Program-made: the position numbers and the translations under genes | Origin: Pseudomonas fluorescens | GTDB lineage: Bacteria > Pseudomonadota > Gammaproteobacteria > Pseudomonadales > Pseudomonadaceae | Direction of reading: 5' to 3' | Length of the DNA: 64,000 nt | NCBI RefSeq assembly: GCF_902497785.1 | Contig: NZ_CABVHK010000006.1 | Coordinates: 1 to 64,000, forward strand | Notes under the pieces: model-generated | Told to the model about the DNA's origin: nothing | Databases searched by the model: none | The model's input: the letters and a program-made list of their open reading frames with translations, nothing else | Part shown: piece by piece, positions 10,670 to 19,780 of the stretch | Position numbering within the stretch: position 1 is the stretch's first letter | Layout: every line of letters begins with the position of its first letter

Positions 10670-10720
10670 GGCGCCGGATTATACGCACTTTATTCATACT
10701 CAACAGACGCCCTCCGAGGT

Positions 10721-10748
10721 TTGCGTCGGGCGGACTTGCGGCCATAAT
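10721..10748 (+). promoter_or_regulatory. Candidate sigma-70 promoter
   Basis: TTGCGT (10721-10726), a 16-bp spacer and CATAAT (10743-10748) lie 38 bases before the GTG start of the fused kinase-like gene. It lies in the 117-bp gap shared with the divergent mrcB. Confidence 0.35.
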
Positions 10749-10786
10749 GGCGACCGTGAATTTTCCCAGACTCTGAAGGAACACCT

Positions 10787-12343
10787 GTGAGCCAGTCCCT
10801 GATCGCCGCCCTGCAAAACCCGGCCCTTTACCCGCATCCGGTAGACGGGTTTCAGGTCATCGAAACCCATATCTCCTGGGTCATTCTCACAGGCCCCTTT
10901 GCTTATAAAGTGAAGAAACCGGTCAATTTCGGCTTCCTCGACTTCACCAGTCTCGACGCCCGCGAGCATTTCTGCGGTGAAGAACTGCGCCTGAACCAGC
11001 GTCTGACCAATGATTTATATCTGGAAGTGTTGCCGATCACCGGCAGCGTGGAGGCACCACAATTGGCGGGTGACGGCCCGGTCGTCGACTACGCGCTGAA
11101 AATGCGTCAATTTCCACAGAGCCAGTTGCTTAGCACGCTACAGGCCAACGGCGAATTGACCACCGCGCACATCGACGAGATGGCGGCGCAGATTGCTCAA
11201 TTCCACCTCACTGCGCCCAAAGTGCCTGCGGAACATGAAGCCGGCACTCCCGACAGCGTCATGGCGCCCGTACGCCAGAACTTCGAACAGATTCGCCCGT
11301 TCCTCAGTGACAAGGCTGACCTGCTGCAACTCGATGCGCTGCAGGCCTGGGCCGAAAGCAGCTTCGAACGCCTCAAGCCACTGCTTGCCCAGCGCAAGGC
11401 CGAGGGCTTTACGCGTGAATGCCACGGTGACATCCACCTGGGCAACGCCACCGTCATCGACGGCAAGGTGGTGATTTTCGATTGCATCGAGTTCAACGAA
11501 CCGTTCCGCTTCACCGACGTCTACGCCGACACCGGTTTCCTGGCGATGGACCTCGAAGACCGTGGCCTGAAAAGTCTGGCCCGTCGCTTCATCAGTCAAT
11601 ACCTGGAGCTGACCGGCGATTACCAGGGCCTGGAACTGCTCAACTTCTATAAAGCCTACCGCGCACTGGTTCGTGCCAAGGTCAGCCTGTTCAGCATGCC
11701 GGCCGAGGCCGACCCGGTGCAGCGCGCCACGACCCTGCGCCAGTACCGCAACTACGCCAACCTGGCGGAAAGCTACAGCACCATTCCTTCACGTTTCATG
11801 GCGATCACCCACGGCGTTTCCGCCGTCGGCAAAAGCCGCGTGGCCATGCGCCTGGTAGAAGCGTTGGGAGCGATTCGCTTGCGTTCCGATGTCGAGCGCA
11901 AACGGCTGTTCGGCGAGCAAACCGTGGCCAACGACCCGCAAGCCGGCATTTATAGTGCCGATGCCAGCGCTGCGACCTACGCGCGACTGCATGAAATTGC
12001 CGCGGTCATCCTGCGTGCCGGCTTCCCGGTGGTGGTCGATGCCACTTACCTCAAGCGCGATCAGCGCGATGGCGCGGCGAAAATCGCCGAGGCCACCGGT
12101 GCGCCGTTCCTGATCCTTGATTGCAACGCACCGCAAGCCGTGATCGAAAGCTGGCTGGCCCTGCGTCAGGCAGACAACACCGACCCGTCCGACGCCAACC
12201 TGGCCGTTATCGAAGCTCAGCAGGCCAATCGTGAAGCGCTGACGCCAGCAGAAATCCTCTGCAGCAAACGCGTTCAGACCAATGAAAGCGGAACGCTCGA
12301 CACCGTCGTGGCACAAATTCGCCAGCGCCTGCCAGGCCTGTAA
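10787..12343 (+). CDS. Fused APH-like / P-loop kinase protein
   Basis: This 518-residue soluble protein has two kinase-type modules. The first (about residues 1-325) resembles aminoglycoside phosphotransferases: HGDIHLGN holds the catalytic Asp and FDCIEFN the metal-binding Asp. The second (from about 335) is an AAA/gluconate-kinase-like P-loop NTPase with GVSAVGKS as Walker A. The substrate is unknown; homologues are called bifunctional aminoglycoside phosphotransferase/ATP-binding proteins, but a housekeeping small-molecule kinase is more likely than resistance. The start is GTG at 10787, supported by GAAGGA six bases upstream. The same neighbour of mrcB exists in P. aeruginosa. Confidence 0.85.
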   Translation: MSQSLIAALQNPALYPHPVDGFQVIETHISWVILTGPFAYKVKKPVNFGFLDFTSLDAREHFCGEELRLNQRLTNDLYLEVLPITGSVEAPQLAGDGPVVDYALKMRQFPQSQLLSTLQANGELTTAHIDEMAAQIAQFHLTAPKVPAEHEAGTPDSVMAPVRQNFEQIRPFLSDKADLLQLDALQAWAESSFERLKPLLAQRKAEGFTRECHGDIHLGNATVIDGKVVIFDCIEFNEPFRFTDVYADTGFLAMDLEDRGLKSLARRFISQYLELTGDYQGLELLNFYKAYRALVRAKVSLFSMPAEADPVQRATTLRQYRNYANLAESYSTIPSRFMAITHGVSAVGKSRVAMRLVEALGAIRLRSDVERKRLFGEQTVANDPQAGIYSADASAATYARLHEIAAVILRAGFPVVVDATYLKRDQRDGAAKIAEATGAPFLILDCNAPQAVIESWLALRQADNTDPSDANLAVIEAQQANREALTPAEILCSKRVQTNESGTLDTVVAQIRQRLPGL

Positions 12344-12434
12344 AAAAGTATTTCAGTCGTGAAGCCTTCGCCGGCTTCACGGCTGTCAAATAGTGGCACT
12401 ATACTGGCGTCATAAAACCAACAGGTGATGTGAC

Positions 12435-12779
12435 ATGAGCCAGCCGAAACTTCTCGACACCCCGCTTTATGCCCTGCTGCACAAAGACGACATCACAGGT
12501 TTCAACAACGAACGGCCAAGCGTCGGAACCATCGACATGGTCGGTGGCGATTTCCGCGGCCTCGACCTGCGTGAACTGAACGCCGACGGGGTCGACTTCA
12601 CCGATGCCTATTTCCGCTCGGCGGACTTGCGCGGCATCGATTTCCGCAACTCCAACCTGGAAGGCGCAAGCCTTGCCCACGCACAGATCTCCGGCGCCTA
12701 CTTTCCGCCAGAGCTGAGTGCCGACGAGATCCTTATGTCGATGAACTTCGGTACGCGCCTGCGTTACCGCACCCGCTGA
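12435..12779 (+). CDS. Pentapeptide repeat protein
   Basis: This 114-residue protein has a short run of A(D/N)LXX-type pentapeptide repeats in the middle (GGDFRGLDLRELNADGVDF, then RSADLRGIDFRNSNLEGASL), enough for a few coils of a right-handed beta-helix. There is no signal peptide or membrane segment. Some family members mimic DNA and protect gyrase, but this one is too short to assign. Its own promoter probably lies just upstream (TATACT at about 12398), after a GC hairpin (12358-12381) that follows the kinase-like gene. Confidence 0.75.
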   Translation: MSQPKLLDTPLYALLHKDDITGFNNERPSVGTIDMVGGDFRGLDLRELNADGVDFTDAYFRSADLRGIDFRNSNLEGASLAHAQISGAYFPPELSADEILMSMNFGTRLRYRTR

Positions 12780-12796
12780 CCAATCTTCTGACAGAC

Positions 12797-12835
12797 AAGT
12801 CCAGCGCCCCCGCCTTGCGCTGGACTTCGGGTTAT
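12797..12835 (+). terminator. Rho-independent terminator after the pentapeptide gene
   Basis: The 11-bp stem AAGTCCAGCGC / GCGCTGGACTT (12797-12807 and 12817-12827) is followed by a T-rich tail that is interrupted by CGGG. Confidence 0.65.
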
Positions 12836-13022
12836 TTTCGCCTCTGACACTGAATCCTTTCTCACGCGCCCTGTCACACTGACGGACGTTTCTGCCCTTC
12901 CTAAAGCTTGCCTCTTAGAAGCTTTTGCTCCGAAACCGACCAAACAATCACGCTTTTCCTACTGATGGCTACACTCCTCAGAAGCTTGCCCACGCACCGT
13001 TCGGCCGTCGCAAGGAGGCTTG

Positions 13023-13295
13023 ATGAATGATGAACTGCAGCACCTGAAAAATCTTGGCAAGACATCGGCGCAGTGGCTGCATGCCGTGGGCATCCACAGC
13101 GCTTCGGACTTGCGTCGCCTGGGGGCGGTGGATGCTTATCGGGCTGTACGCACGCGCGGATTTCGGGCATCCAAGGTGTTGTTGTATGCGATCGAAGGCG
13201 CACTGATGGATGTGCACTGGAATGACATTCCCGCCGAGCGCAAGGAAGCCTTGAATAAACAACTGGAAGCTATCTCGTCACGCCACAAGAATTGA
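13023..13295 (+). CDS. TfoX C-terminal domain protein
   Basis: This 90-residue protein matches only the C-terminal domain of TfoX/Sxy (LKNLGKTSAQWLHAVGI then SASDLRRLGAVDAYRAVR), a helix-hairpin-helix-like fold. Full-length TfoX regulates competence in other gammaproteobacteria; a stand-alone C-terminal domain has no proven role. The ATG at 13023 follows a strong AAGGAGG. The same gene lies beside prrF in P. aeruginosa. Confidence 0.8.
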   Translation: MNDELQHLKNLGKTSAQWLHAVGIHSASDLRRLGAVDAYRAVRTRGFRASKVLLYAIEGALMDVHWNDIPAERKEALNKQLEAISSRHKN

Positions 13296-13365
13296 ACGGA
13301 CACCAACAATTCCTGGGCTTTTCAGCATACAAATGGAAAATCCAAAACAAATGAAAAATCAGCGG

Positions 13366-13397
13366 TTGACTTGGTAATGAGAATCGCTATGATTATC
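13366..13397 (+). promoter_or_regulatory. Promoter with Fur box for PrrF sRNA
   Basis: TTGACT (13366-13371), a 16-bp spacer and TATGAT (13388-13393) form the promoter. Overlapping the spacer and -10 is TAATGAGAATCGCTATGATT (from 13375), close to the Fur consensus of GATAAT-type hexamers. Iron-loaded Fur bound here would block transcription, so the RNA is made during iron starvation. Confidence 0.8.
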
Positions 13398-13400
13398 ACA

Positions 13401-13511
13401 ACTGGTCGCGAGACTGGTCGATATTTGAAAAGCCCTTGGTTCGGACTCTCAGATATCTCCTCATCAGGCTAATCACGGTTATTTGACCCGGCTCTTGCCG
13501 GGTCTTTTTTT
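13401..13511 (+). ncRNA. prrF: PrrF-type iron-responsive small RNA
   Basis: This RNA of about 110 nt starts ACTGGTCGCGAGA. It contains the genus-conserved core CTCCTCATCAGGCTAATCAC (13457-13476), which pairs with mRNAs for iron-rich proteins such as sodB and sdh, and ends in a GC hairpin plus T7. PrrF RNAs repress iron-using proteins when iron is scarce. In P. aeruginosa two tandem copies lie here; only one is present in this window. It runs towards phuW and ends 22 bases from the phuW stop codon. Confidence 0.9.
13485..13511 (+). terminator. PrrF terminator
   Basis: The 8-bp stem GACCCGGC / GCCGGGTC with loop TCTT is followed by seven T. Confidence 0.9.
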
Positions 13512-13532
13512 GCCTGTAAAAAATCCGATGAC

Positions 13533-14384
13533 CTATTTCCCGAATTGCTTGCGCATCTGCGCACAGTAATCCGGCGCTGGCGTGGCAGGCGTGTACCAGA
13601 CGTAATCGGCCATGGCTGCCGTGACCTCGCCGCCCTGCTGCGCCAGCATTAACACGACGGGCGCTTCGGGCGCTCCCAGATCAAGTACATGAATCGGCAC
13701 ACCCACATCCTTGCGCGCGTGGTAAGCGCCGGCAAACAGCAGTGATGGCGTGGGCGCCGCCAGCAGCCGCTCGGCCATGCGCCGGTCACGTTGTTGCTGG
13801 ACTGCGAGCATCGCCGGCATTTGCGAGGCCGGCAGCAGGCCACAATGGGAATCGCTGATCTGCGCCAGCAACTCAGCCTTGACCGGCGCGGCATTGGCAC
13901 GGGCACCGATTAACACCGGAGGATTGGCGTAGACAGCGTGCACTTCGACTGTGTCCAGATTGGCAGCCAGCAAAGGATAAGGTTGAGTCAGCGCGAAACC
14001 GACCATCGGTCCGTACAGATTCCAGTCCCAGCCAGGTTGCCAGGCCAATGCGCCGGGCAAGTCAGCGGGCGGCGTCGAGGCGAGACGAACATCATCGACG
14101 CGCCGTTGTTGATCCGGCGTGAGCATTTCCAGCAGCAGACTGCCTTGAGGTCGCCGCTCGTCCAACGCCTGCAATAACCAGCGTTGCACTTCATGGTGAT
14201 CGCGATTGTCATGCTGCTCACCGACGATCAATCGTGAAGTCTTGGCAAGACGCGCCACCAGCTCCTGCGCCGTCAGCGCCTGACCGCTGCGCAAGTCGCG
14301 AATTTCGCCAACCACCGGTGGCGGCGTTGCAACATGCTGACAGGCACTCAGCATAAGCACTGCCAGAATCACGATCACACGCAT
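13533..14384 (-). CDS. phuW: PhuW / ChaN-family haem-binding lipoprotein
   Basis: This 283-residue lipoprotein has a signal peptide and lipobox LSAC (Cys16). The ChaN domain is typical (RLIVGEQHDNRDHHEVQRWLLQAL near the N terminus and LLFAGAYHARKDVGVP near the C terminus). ChaN of Campylobacter binds haem dimers, and phuW is the last gene of the P. aeruginosa haem operon. I chose the ATG at 14384, seven bases after GAGGGG; a GTG two codons earlier is possible. It is the promoter-distal gene of phuTUVW. Confidence 0.88.
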   Translation of the reverse strand: MRVIVILAVLMLSACQHVATPPPVVGEIRDLRSGQALTAQELVARLAKTSRLIVGEQHDNRDHHEVQRWLLQALDERRPQGSLLLEMLTPDQQRRVDDVRLASTPPADLPGALAWQPGWDWNLYGPMVGFALTQPYPLLAANLDTVEVHAVYANPPVLIGARANAAPVKAELLAQISDSHCGLLPASQMPAMLAVQQQRDRRMAERLLAAPTPSLLFAGAYHARKDVGVPIHVLDLGAPEAPVVLMLAQQGGEVTAAMADYVWYTPATPAPDYCAQMRKQFGK

Positions 14385-14407
14385 GCCCACGCCCCTCTTT
14401 TAATGGT

Positions 14408-15175
14408 TCAGCGGGCGATGATCAGCGGATGCCCACGCTCCGGGTGCTGTTGCACCAACACGTCCAGCCCGAACACGGCCTTGAGCGGTTCCGGACGCAA
14501 CACGTGCTCCGGTGTGTCGAGCGCGACCGGGCGCCCGCCTTCGAGCAGTAACAGGCGATCACAATAGCGCGCCGCCAGGTTCAGATCATGCAGGATCACC
14601 AACACCGACGCGCCACGCTCGGCGAACGTGCGCACCGCTTGCAGGGTGGTGTGTTGATGCAGCGGATCCAGCATCGAAGTCGGCTCATCGAGCAACAGTG
14701 TCTGCCCCGCTTCGCCCGGCCAGAGTTGCGCCAGCACTCGCGCCAGGTGTACCCGCTGACGTTCGCCACCGGACAATGCCAGGTAGCTGCGGCCGCTCAA
14801 ATGCCCGGCATCGGCAGCCTTTAAGGCAGCGGCGATGATCTCATCGTCGCGAACCCGGCCACTCTGATGCGGCAAGCGGCCCATGCCGACAACTTCCTCG
14901 ACGCGAAAGGCGAAGTCGAGGGTCGAGACTTGCGGCAACACGGCCAGACGCTGCGCTCGCTGGGCGCCGGACCAGTCAGCCAACTCGCGCTGGTCGAGCC
15001 AGACGCTGCCACTGTCAGCGCGCAACTCGCCACACAAGGCGCCCAGCAGCGTGCTTTTACCCGCACCGTTCGGGCCCAGCACGCCGAGCACTTCTCCCGG
15101 ATGGAGCTCAAGTGTGATGTCGGTCAAGACGATTTTTCGGCCCCGGAGGATGTGCAGATTCTGCGTTCGCAACAT
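14408..15175 (-). CDS. phuV: Haem ABC transporter ATP-binding protein
   Basis: This is the 255-residue ATPase of the inner-membrane haem importer. Walker A GPNGAGKS (34-41), signature LSGGERQ (134-140), Walker B LLLDEPT (160-166) and the H-loop LHDL are all present. The ATG at 15175 shares one base with the phuU stop codon (TGATG), so translation is coupled. A longer open frame continues upstream over phuU, but its sequence there is not protein-like. Confidence 0.95.
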   Translation of the reverse strand: MLRTQNLHILRGRKIVLTDITLELHPGEVLGVLGPNGAGKSTLLGALCGELRADSGSVWLDQRELADWSGAQRAQRLAVLPQVSTLDFAFRVEEVVGMGRLPHQSGRVRDDEIIAAALKAADAGHLSGRSYLALSGGERQRVHLARVLAQLWPGEAGQTLLLDEPTSMLDPLHQHTTLQAVRTFAERGASVLVILHDLNLAARYCDRLLLLEGGRPVALDTPEHVLRPEPLKAVFGLDVLVQQHPERGHPLIIAR

Positions 15176-16212
15176 CAGGCACGCCCTCGCAGCAGCAAAT
15201 ATAGAAAGACCGGCGCACCGATCATCGCGGTGATGATGCCGATCGGCAGCTCGGCCGGCGCCAGCGCCAGTCTCGCGACCAGATCGGCGAACAACAGGAG
15301 ACTGGCACCGGCCAGCACCGAGGCAGGCAGCAACACTCGATGATCGGGACCGGCGAGCAGACGCACCAGATGCGGCACCACCAGCCCGACAAAGCCGATC
15401 ATTCCCGCTGCCGCCACCGCTGCGCCGACGCCCAGCGCCGTACACAACACCAACTCGCGCTTGAGCCGCTCGACGTCGATGCCCAGGTGACCGGCCTCCG
15501 ACTCGCCCAGCAACAAAGCATTCAGCGCCTTGGCCCGGCGCGGCAGCCACAGCGCCACCCCGAACGTGATCACCAGCAACGGCCAGAGTCGCGAATAGCT
15601 GGCACCGTTGAGGCTGCCAAGGTTCCAGAACGTCAGCGTGCGAAGGGTCGTGTCGTCCGCCAGATAGGTAAACAGGCCAACGACGGAGCCCGCCAGCGCC
15701 GTCAACGCGAGGCCGGCCAACAGCATGGTCGCGACATCGGTTCGGCCATTGCGTCGGCCCAATCGATACACCAACGCCGTCACGCCGAGCCCGCCGAGGA
15801 AGGCACACAGCGACAACAGATAGGGCCCAAGAAATTCAGGCAGCCCACCGAACAGCGAACCGCCGACAATCGCAATCGCCGCCCCTAACGCTGCGCCACC
15901 GGAAACGCCAACCAGTCCGGGATCGGCCAGCGGGTTGCGAAACAATCCCTGCATCGCCACACCCGACAACGCCAACACCCCACCCACCGCCAACCCCAGC
16001 AATGTGCGCGGCAAGCGGATCTGCCCGAGGATCAGTTCAGCCTGCTCCAGCCCGTCAGGTGCGATAGGCAGGCCGACCAGGCGCAACGCCGCGCGCAAGG
16101 TGTCGAACAACGGCAAGCTCACCGGCCCCAGCGCCAACGACAGCCAGATTGCCAACACACACAGCAAGCTCAAAGCGATAAACAGCGTTCGGGGTTTTAC
16201 CAGGACGCTCAT
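15175..16212 (-). CDS. phuU: Haem ABC transporter permease (FecCD family)
   Basis: This is a 345-residue polytopic permease with about ten membrane segments and the FecCD/BtuC signatures ([36 protein letters not shown]). It forms the channel of the PhuTUV importer with PhuV. It overlaps phuT by four bases and phuV by one. Confidence 0.95.
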   Translation of the reverse strand: MSVLVKPRTLFIALSLLCVLAIWLSLALGPVSLPLFDTLRAALRLVGLPIAPDGLEQAELILGQIRLPRTLLGLAVGGVLALSGVAMQGLFRNPLADPGLVGVSGGAALGAAIAIVGGSLFGGLPEFLGPYLLSLCAFLGGLGVTALVYRLGRRNGRTDVATMLLAGLALTALAGSVVGLFTYLADDTTLRTLTFWNLGSLNGASYSRLWPLLVITFGVALWLPRRAKALNALLLGESEAGHLGIDVERLKRELVLCTALGVGAAVAAAGMIGFVGLVVPHLVRLLAGPDHRVLLPASVLAGASLLLFADLVARLALAPAELPIGIITAMIGAPVFLYLLLRGRA

Positions 16213-17081
16213 TGCGCGGCATTGCCGGGGTAGAAGCCGTCACTGATTTTTTTCAGCGCTTGAGGTAACCGCGGCCCGAGCCCGCCTACCAGCAGTGTCG
16301 GATCGAGTTCCATGACGCGTCCGTCCCTGGCAGCGCGGGTCGAGGACAGGATCGGGTTTTCCTTGAACAGCGCCGCACGCGCGGCATCGCCGGCCAATGC
16401 ACGGTCGGCGAACATCAGCACGTCGGGGTCCAGACTGACCAGCGATTCATTGGAAAAAGGTTTGTAGCCGCTGTGGGTGGCCAAATTGTGCCCACCGGCC
16501 TTCTGGATAATCCAGTCGGCAGCAGTGTCCTTGCCGGCGATCAACGGTTTGCCACCCGCATGACCGAGCAACAACAGCACGCCCGGCGATTTTTCTTTCA
16601 ACTGCGCTCGCGTGACCTGCACCTTCTGCTGCTCGAGTTGCTGCTCAAAAGACTGCAGCAATTGGGCCGCCCGGTCCTCGGCGCCGAGCAACCGGCCCAA
16701 GCGCTGCACGTTACCCTGCAACGTGGGCACATCCGGTTGGGCCGAGAACAATTCAACCTGCACCCCCGCCGTGCGAATCTGCGACAGCACCGGCGGCGGG
16801 CCCATTTCTTCGGTGCCGACGAGGATTTGCGGGCGCAGGCTCAAGATACCTTCCGCCGACAACTGACGCTGATACCCAATGCTCGGCAATGCCTTGAGGG
16901 AGTCCGGATGCTGACTGGTGGTGTCGACGCCCACCAGTTTCGATTCGCCGCCCAGCGCGCTGACCCACTCCGACAAGGCCCCGCCGGCACTCACCCAACG
17001 TTGTGGCAACTCGGCCGACGCGGCGTGGTGACTGACGAGAAGTCCGACACAGAGCGCAGCAACGCGGGAACTCAGGCGCAT
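16209..17081 (-). CDS. phuT: Periplasmic haem-binding protein
   Basis: This 290-residue protein has a Sec signal peptide (ending around HHAASA) and the BtuF/TroA-like two-lobed fold that delivers haem to PhuUV. The ATG at 17081 follows GGAAGC; a longer frame to 17174 lacks a ribosome binding site. It heads the phuT-U-V-W operon. In P. aeruginosa phuS and the outer-membrane receptor phuR lie beyond it; here neither is present. Confidence 0.92.
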   Translation of the reverse strand: MRLSSRVAALCVGLLVSHHAASAELPQRWVSAGGALSEWVSALGGESKLVGVDTTSQHPDSLKALPSIGYQRQLSAEGILSLRPQILVGTEEMGPPPVLSQIRTAGVQVELFSAQPDVPTLQGNVQRLGRLLGAEDRAAQLLQSFEQQLEQQKVQVTRAQLKEKSPGVLLLLGHAGGKPLIAGKDTAADWIIQKAGGHNLATHSGYKPFSNESLVSLDPDVLMFADRALAGDAARAALFKENPILSSTRAARDGRVMELDPTLLVGGLGPRLPQALKKISDGFYPGNAAQ

Positions 17082-17176
17082 AACAGCTTCCTTTAAAGTT
17101 TTTCCCAGGCATCGAGATGACAGGCCAAGTATCCTCGGCGTCCGGCACCTGCACCCGACGGGCAAGGCGGCCATTT

Positions 17177-17195
17177 GATAATTGTTTGCATTTGA
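17177..17195. promoter_or_regulatory. Candidate Fur box upstream of phuT
   Basis: GATAATTGTTTGCATTTGA matches about 11 of 19 positions of the classical Fur box, with a perfect first hexamer. It lies 96 bases before phuT and 52 before the divergent Rieske gene, so it could control either. Confidence 0.5.
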
Positions 17196-17246
17196 ACGTC
17201 AAGCTCGGACATATCCGGTCACGAGCCGGTGGAATTGAGGATAGAC

Positions 17247-17564
17247 ATGAAGTTTCTTTGCGCAGGTGTTGAGCTGGCCGATACCAGCAGCCGCGGTTTC
17301 GAGATCGACGGCCAGAAACTCTTTGCCGTGCGCCGCGCCGGTCAAGTGTTCGTGTACATCAACCGCTGCCCGCACCGCGGCGTCGGACTGGAGTGGAAAC
17401 CCGACCAGTTTCTCGACCCCAGCAACAGCCTCATCCAGTGCGCCACCCACGGCGCACTGTTCCTGATTGAAGACGGCGAATGCGTCGCCGGCCCGTGCGC
17501 AGGGCAATTCCTCACCAGCGTCGACTGTCGTGAAGACGAGCAAGGCATCTGGATCAGCCTTTAA
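17247..17564 (+). CDS. Rieske [2Fe-2S] domain protein
   Basis: This is a 105-residue single-domain Rieske protein. The cluster ligands are in CPHRG and CATHG (Cys-X-His ... Cys-X2-His), the pattern of Rieske-type ferredoxins. It could serve as an electron carrier for an oxygenase or stand alone; no partner oxygenase is adjacent. The ATG at 17247 follows GAGG; a GTG at 17229 is less likely. Its stop codon overlaps the convergent sfsA stop by two bases. It stands where haem receptor genes would be expected. Confidence 0.85.
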   Translation: MKFLCAGVELADTSSRGFEIDGQKLFAVRRAGQVFVYINRCPHRGVGLEWKPDQFLDPSNSLIQCATHGALFLIEDGECVAGPCAGQFLTSVDCREDEQGIWISL

Positions 17565-18274
17565 CCGTTGAGCAACACCTGCAAACGGCGGTCGACGCGC
17601 ATTTCCTCGTGAGTCAGGTGCACACCATAGGCCAGCACTTCCACCCCGCACGCCACCGCTTCACGCAAAGCGGCAGCGTAGGCCGAATCGATTTCCTCGG
17701 CAGGACGCACGGCGTCAATGCCGCTGAGGTTCACGCAATACAACTGCACCGCACGAATCCCGTCCCGCGCCAGATGCGCCAGCTCCCGCAGATGCTTGGC
17801 GCCGCGCTGGGTCACCGCGTCGGGAAACGCCGCAACGGTTGAGCCATCGAAACCCAGCGTGACACTTTTGACCTCAACGTAGGCCGGCCCGCTCGGGTAA
17901 TCGAGGCGAAAATCGATGCGGCTGCTTTCCTGACCGTAAGCCACTTCGCGCTTTAATTCGCTGAAGCCATTGAGTTCGCTGATGACGCCGGCCCTCAGTG
18001 CTTCTTCGATCAGCCCGTTCGCTCGCCCCGTGTTCACGCAGAACAGCCGCCCCTGAGGGGTTTCGCCAATTTCCCAGGTGCCGGGCAGCTTGCGTTTGGG
18101 GTCGTTGGAGCGGCTGAACCAGACTTGTCCGCCCTCGACCTGGCAATTGAGCATCGAGCCGGTGTTCGGGCAGTGAATGGTCAGCAACTCGCCGCTAACG
18201 GTCTCGATATCGGCGAGAAAACGTTTGTAGCGACGAATCAGCCGGCCTTCTTCGAGTGGAGGATTAAAACGCAT
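17561..18274 (-). CDS. sfsA: SfsA family protein (sugar fermentation stimulation protein)
   Basis: This 237-residue member of the SfsA family has an N-terminal OB-like part ([26 protein letters not shown]) and a nuclease-like C-terminal domain ([22 protein letters not shown], with D and E-x-K of a PD-(D/E)XK core). E. coli SfsA was first linked to maltose gene expression; some members bind or cut nucleic acid. Its ATG shares one base with the aminotransferase stop codon, so the pair is coupled. Confidence 0.92.
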   Translation of the reverse strand: MRFNPPLEEGRLIRRYKRFLADIETVSGELLTIHCPNTGSMLNCQVEGGQVWFSRSNDPKRKLPGTWEIGETPQGRLFCVNTGRANGLIEEALRAGVISELNGFSELKREVAYGQESSRIDFRLDYPSGPAYVEVKSVTLGFDGSTVAAFPDAVTQRGAKHLRELAHLARDGIRAVQLYCVNLSGIDAVRPAEEIDSAYAAALREAVACGVEVLAYGVHLTHEEMRVDRRLQVLLNG

Positions 18275-19446
18275 CAGCCTTGCCAGCTCCGCAACCCACG
18301 AGCGATACGTTCGACTGCTTCCTGCAAACGAGGAAGACTTTGGGTGTAGGCAAAACGGACGTGATGGCCGGCCTGATAGCGCCCGAAGTCGAGTCCCGGG
18401 GTGATCGCGACATGTTCGGTTTCGAGGAAGTGTCGGCAGAACGCGAAGGCATCGCCGCCGAATTTGCTGATATCGGCGTACAAGTAGAACGCGCCTTCCG
18501 GCTCGACGGCGATGCCGAAACCCAAGTCGCGCAAGGCGGGCAGCAGGAAGTCACGGCGACGACCGAACTCGGCGCGACGCTCTTCCAGAATGGCAATGGT
18601 TGCCGGCTCGAAGCAGGCCAGTGCGGCGTGTTGGGCCATGCTCGGTGCGCTGATGTAAAGGTTCTGCGCGAGTTTCTCCAGCTCACCGACCGCCGCTTCC
18701 GGCGCCACCAGCCAGCCAAGCCGCCAGCCGGTCATGCCGAAATACTTTGAAAAACTATTCAGCACAAACGCACTGTCGTCGACTTCCAGCACGCTGGCGG
18801 CATCGGTGCCATAAGTCAGGCCGTGATAGATCTCGTCCACCACCAGATGGCCATGGCGCTCCTTGTTTGCGGCAGCCAGGCCGGCCAGCTCGTCGCGGGT
18901 CAGGATGGTGCCGGTCGGGTTGGCCGGTGAGGCGACCAATGCGCCGACGCTGTCGTGATCCCAATGCCGTGCGACCAGTTCCGGCGTCAGCTGATACCGC
19001 ACGTCGGGACCGACGGGCACCAACTGCGCCGCGCCTTCCACCAGCCGCAGGAAATGGCGATTGCACGGGTAACCCGGGTCTGCCAGCAGCCAGTGTTTGC
19101 CGGGATCCACCAGCAAGGCGCTGGCCAGCAGCAGAGCCCCGGAACCGCCGGGAGTAATGAGAATGCGCCGCGGATCAATGTTCAATCCGTAACGCTGTTG
19201 ATAGAAGTTTGAAATGGCCTCACGCAGTTCGGGAATGCCGCGGGCGGCGGTGTATCGAGTCTTCCCCGCCGTCAGCGCGGCTTGGCCGGCCTTGATGATC
19301 GGCTCGGCGGTGGTGAAGTCCGGCTCGCCGATTTCCAGGTGGATCACATCGTGGCCCGCGGCTTGCAGTTCATTGGCCCGCGCCAGCAGCGCCATGACGT
19401 GGAACGGTTCGATCGCGCGACTGCGGGCACTGTAGGACTGAGCCAT
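18274..19446 (-). CDS. PLP-dependent class I/II aminotransferase
   Basis: This is a 390-residue fold-type I aminotransferase of the aspartate/aromatic family. The PLP lysine lies in [16 protein letters not shown] and the PLP-binding Asp/Tyr stretch is [14 protein letters not shown]. The substrate cannot be read from sequence. The ATG at 19446 is preceded by AAGGAAGG and gives the standard N terminus ([18 protein letters not shown]); a longer frame to 19476 is rejected. Confidence 0.9.
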   Translation of the reverse strand: MAQSYSARSRAIEPFHVMALLARANELQAAGHDVIHLEIGEPDFTTAEPIIKAGQAALTAGKTRYTAARGIPELREAISNFYQQRYGLNIDPRRILITPGGSGALLLASALLVDPGKHWLLADPGYPCNRHFLRLVEGAAQLVPVGPDVRYQLTPELVARHWDHDSVGALVASPANPTGTILTRDELAGLAAANKERHGHLVVDEIYHGLTYGTDAASVLEVDDSAFVLNSFSKYFGMTGWRLGWLVAPEAAVGELEKLAQNLYISAPSMAQHAALACFEPATIAILEERRAEFGRRRDFLLPALRDLGFGIAVEPEGAFYLYADISKFGGDAFAFCRHFLETEHVAITPGLDFGRYQAGHHVRFAYTQSLPRLQEAVERIARGLRSWQG

Positions 19447-19780
19447 TAGCCTTCCTTCAACGGGGAAAAAAACCAATTCTACCCATGCGCAGGAACGAGC
19501 GAGAACCTAAAGCGGTCAGACGCCTTGAGACCCTGACCACAAACGACTCATGCGAGTGCGCAAGGTTTGACTAAAATCATTAATTGATCAGGTCTCCACC
19601 ACCACCGGTCAAGGCTTGGCAATCATTTGCAAGCCCCTCGGGCCACTACCTCGACATCCGGGAGTAGCGCGGTCCGATTTGATCTGGTAAGTTCGCCCGC
19701 TTGCAGCCGCAGGGCCGGCAGGTGTCGGTGATGGAGCAATCCTGCGCAGATGGATTACAAGAGTAGAGGCGGTCCATTTC
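19447..19780. other. Intergenic region before dksA
   Basis: These 334 bases separate the divergent aminotransferase gene and dksA. I see a stem GGCTTG / CAAGCC (19613-19618 and 19630-19635) and AT-rich sequence near 19570-19590 that may carry promoters, but no convincing gene or -35/-10 pair. A long dksA leader is plausible. Confidence 0.4.

Noticed and set aside
14408..15808. 466-residue version of PhuV
   Set aside because: The added N-terminal part overlaps phuU in another frame and is low complexity; the 255-residue form is coupled to phuU.
17561..17564. Overlapping convergent stop codons of the Rieske gene and sfsA
   Set aside because: A two-base overlap of stops is common in compact genomes and does not need a special explanation.
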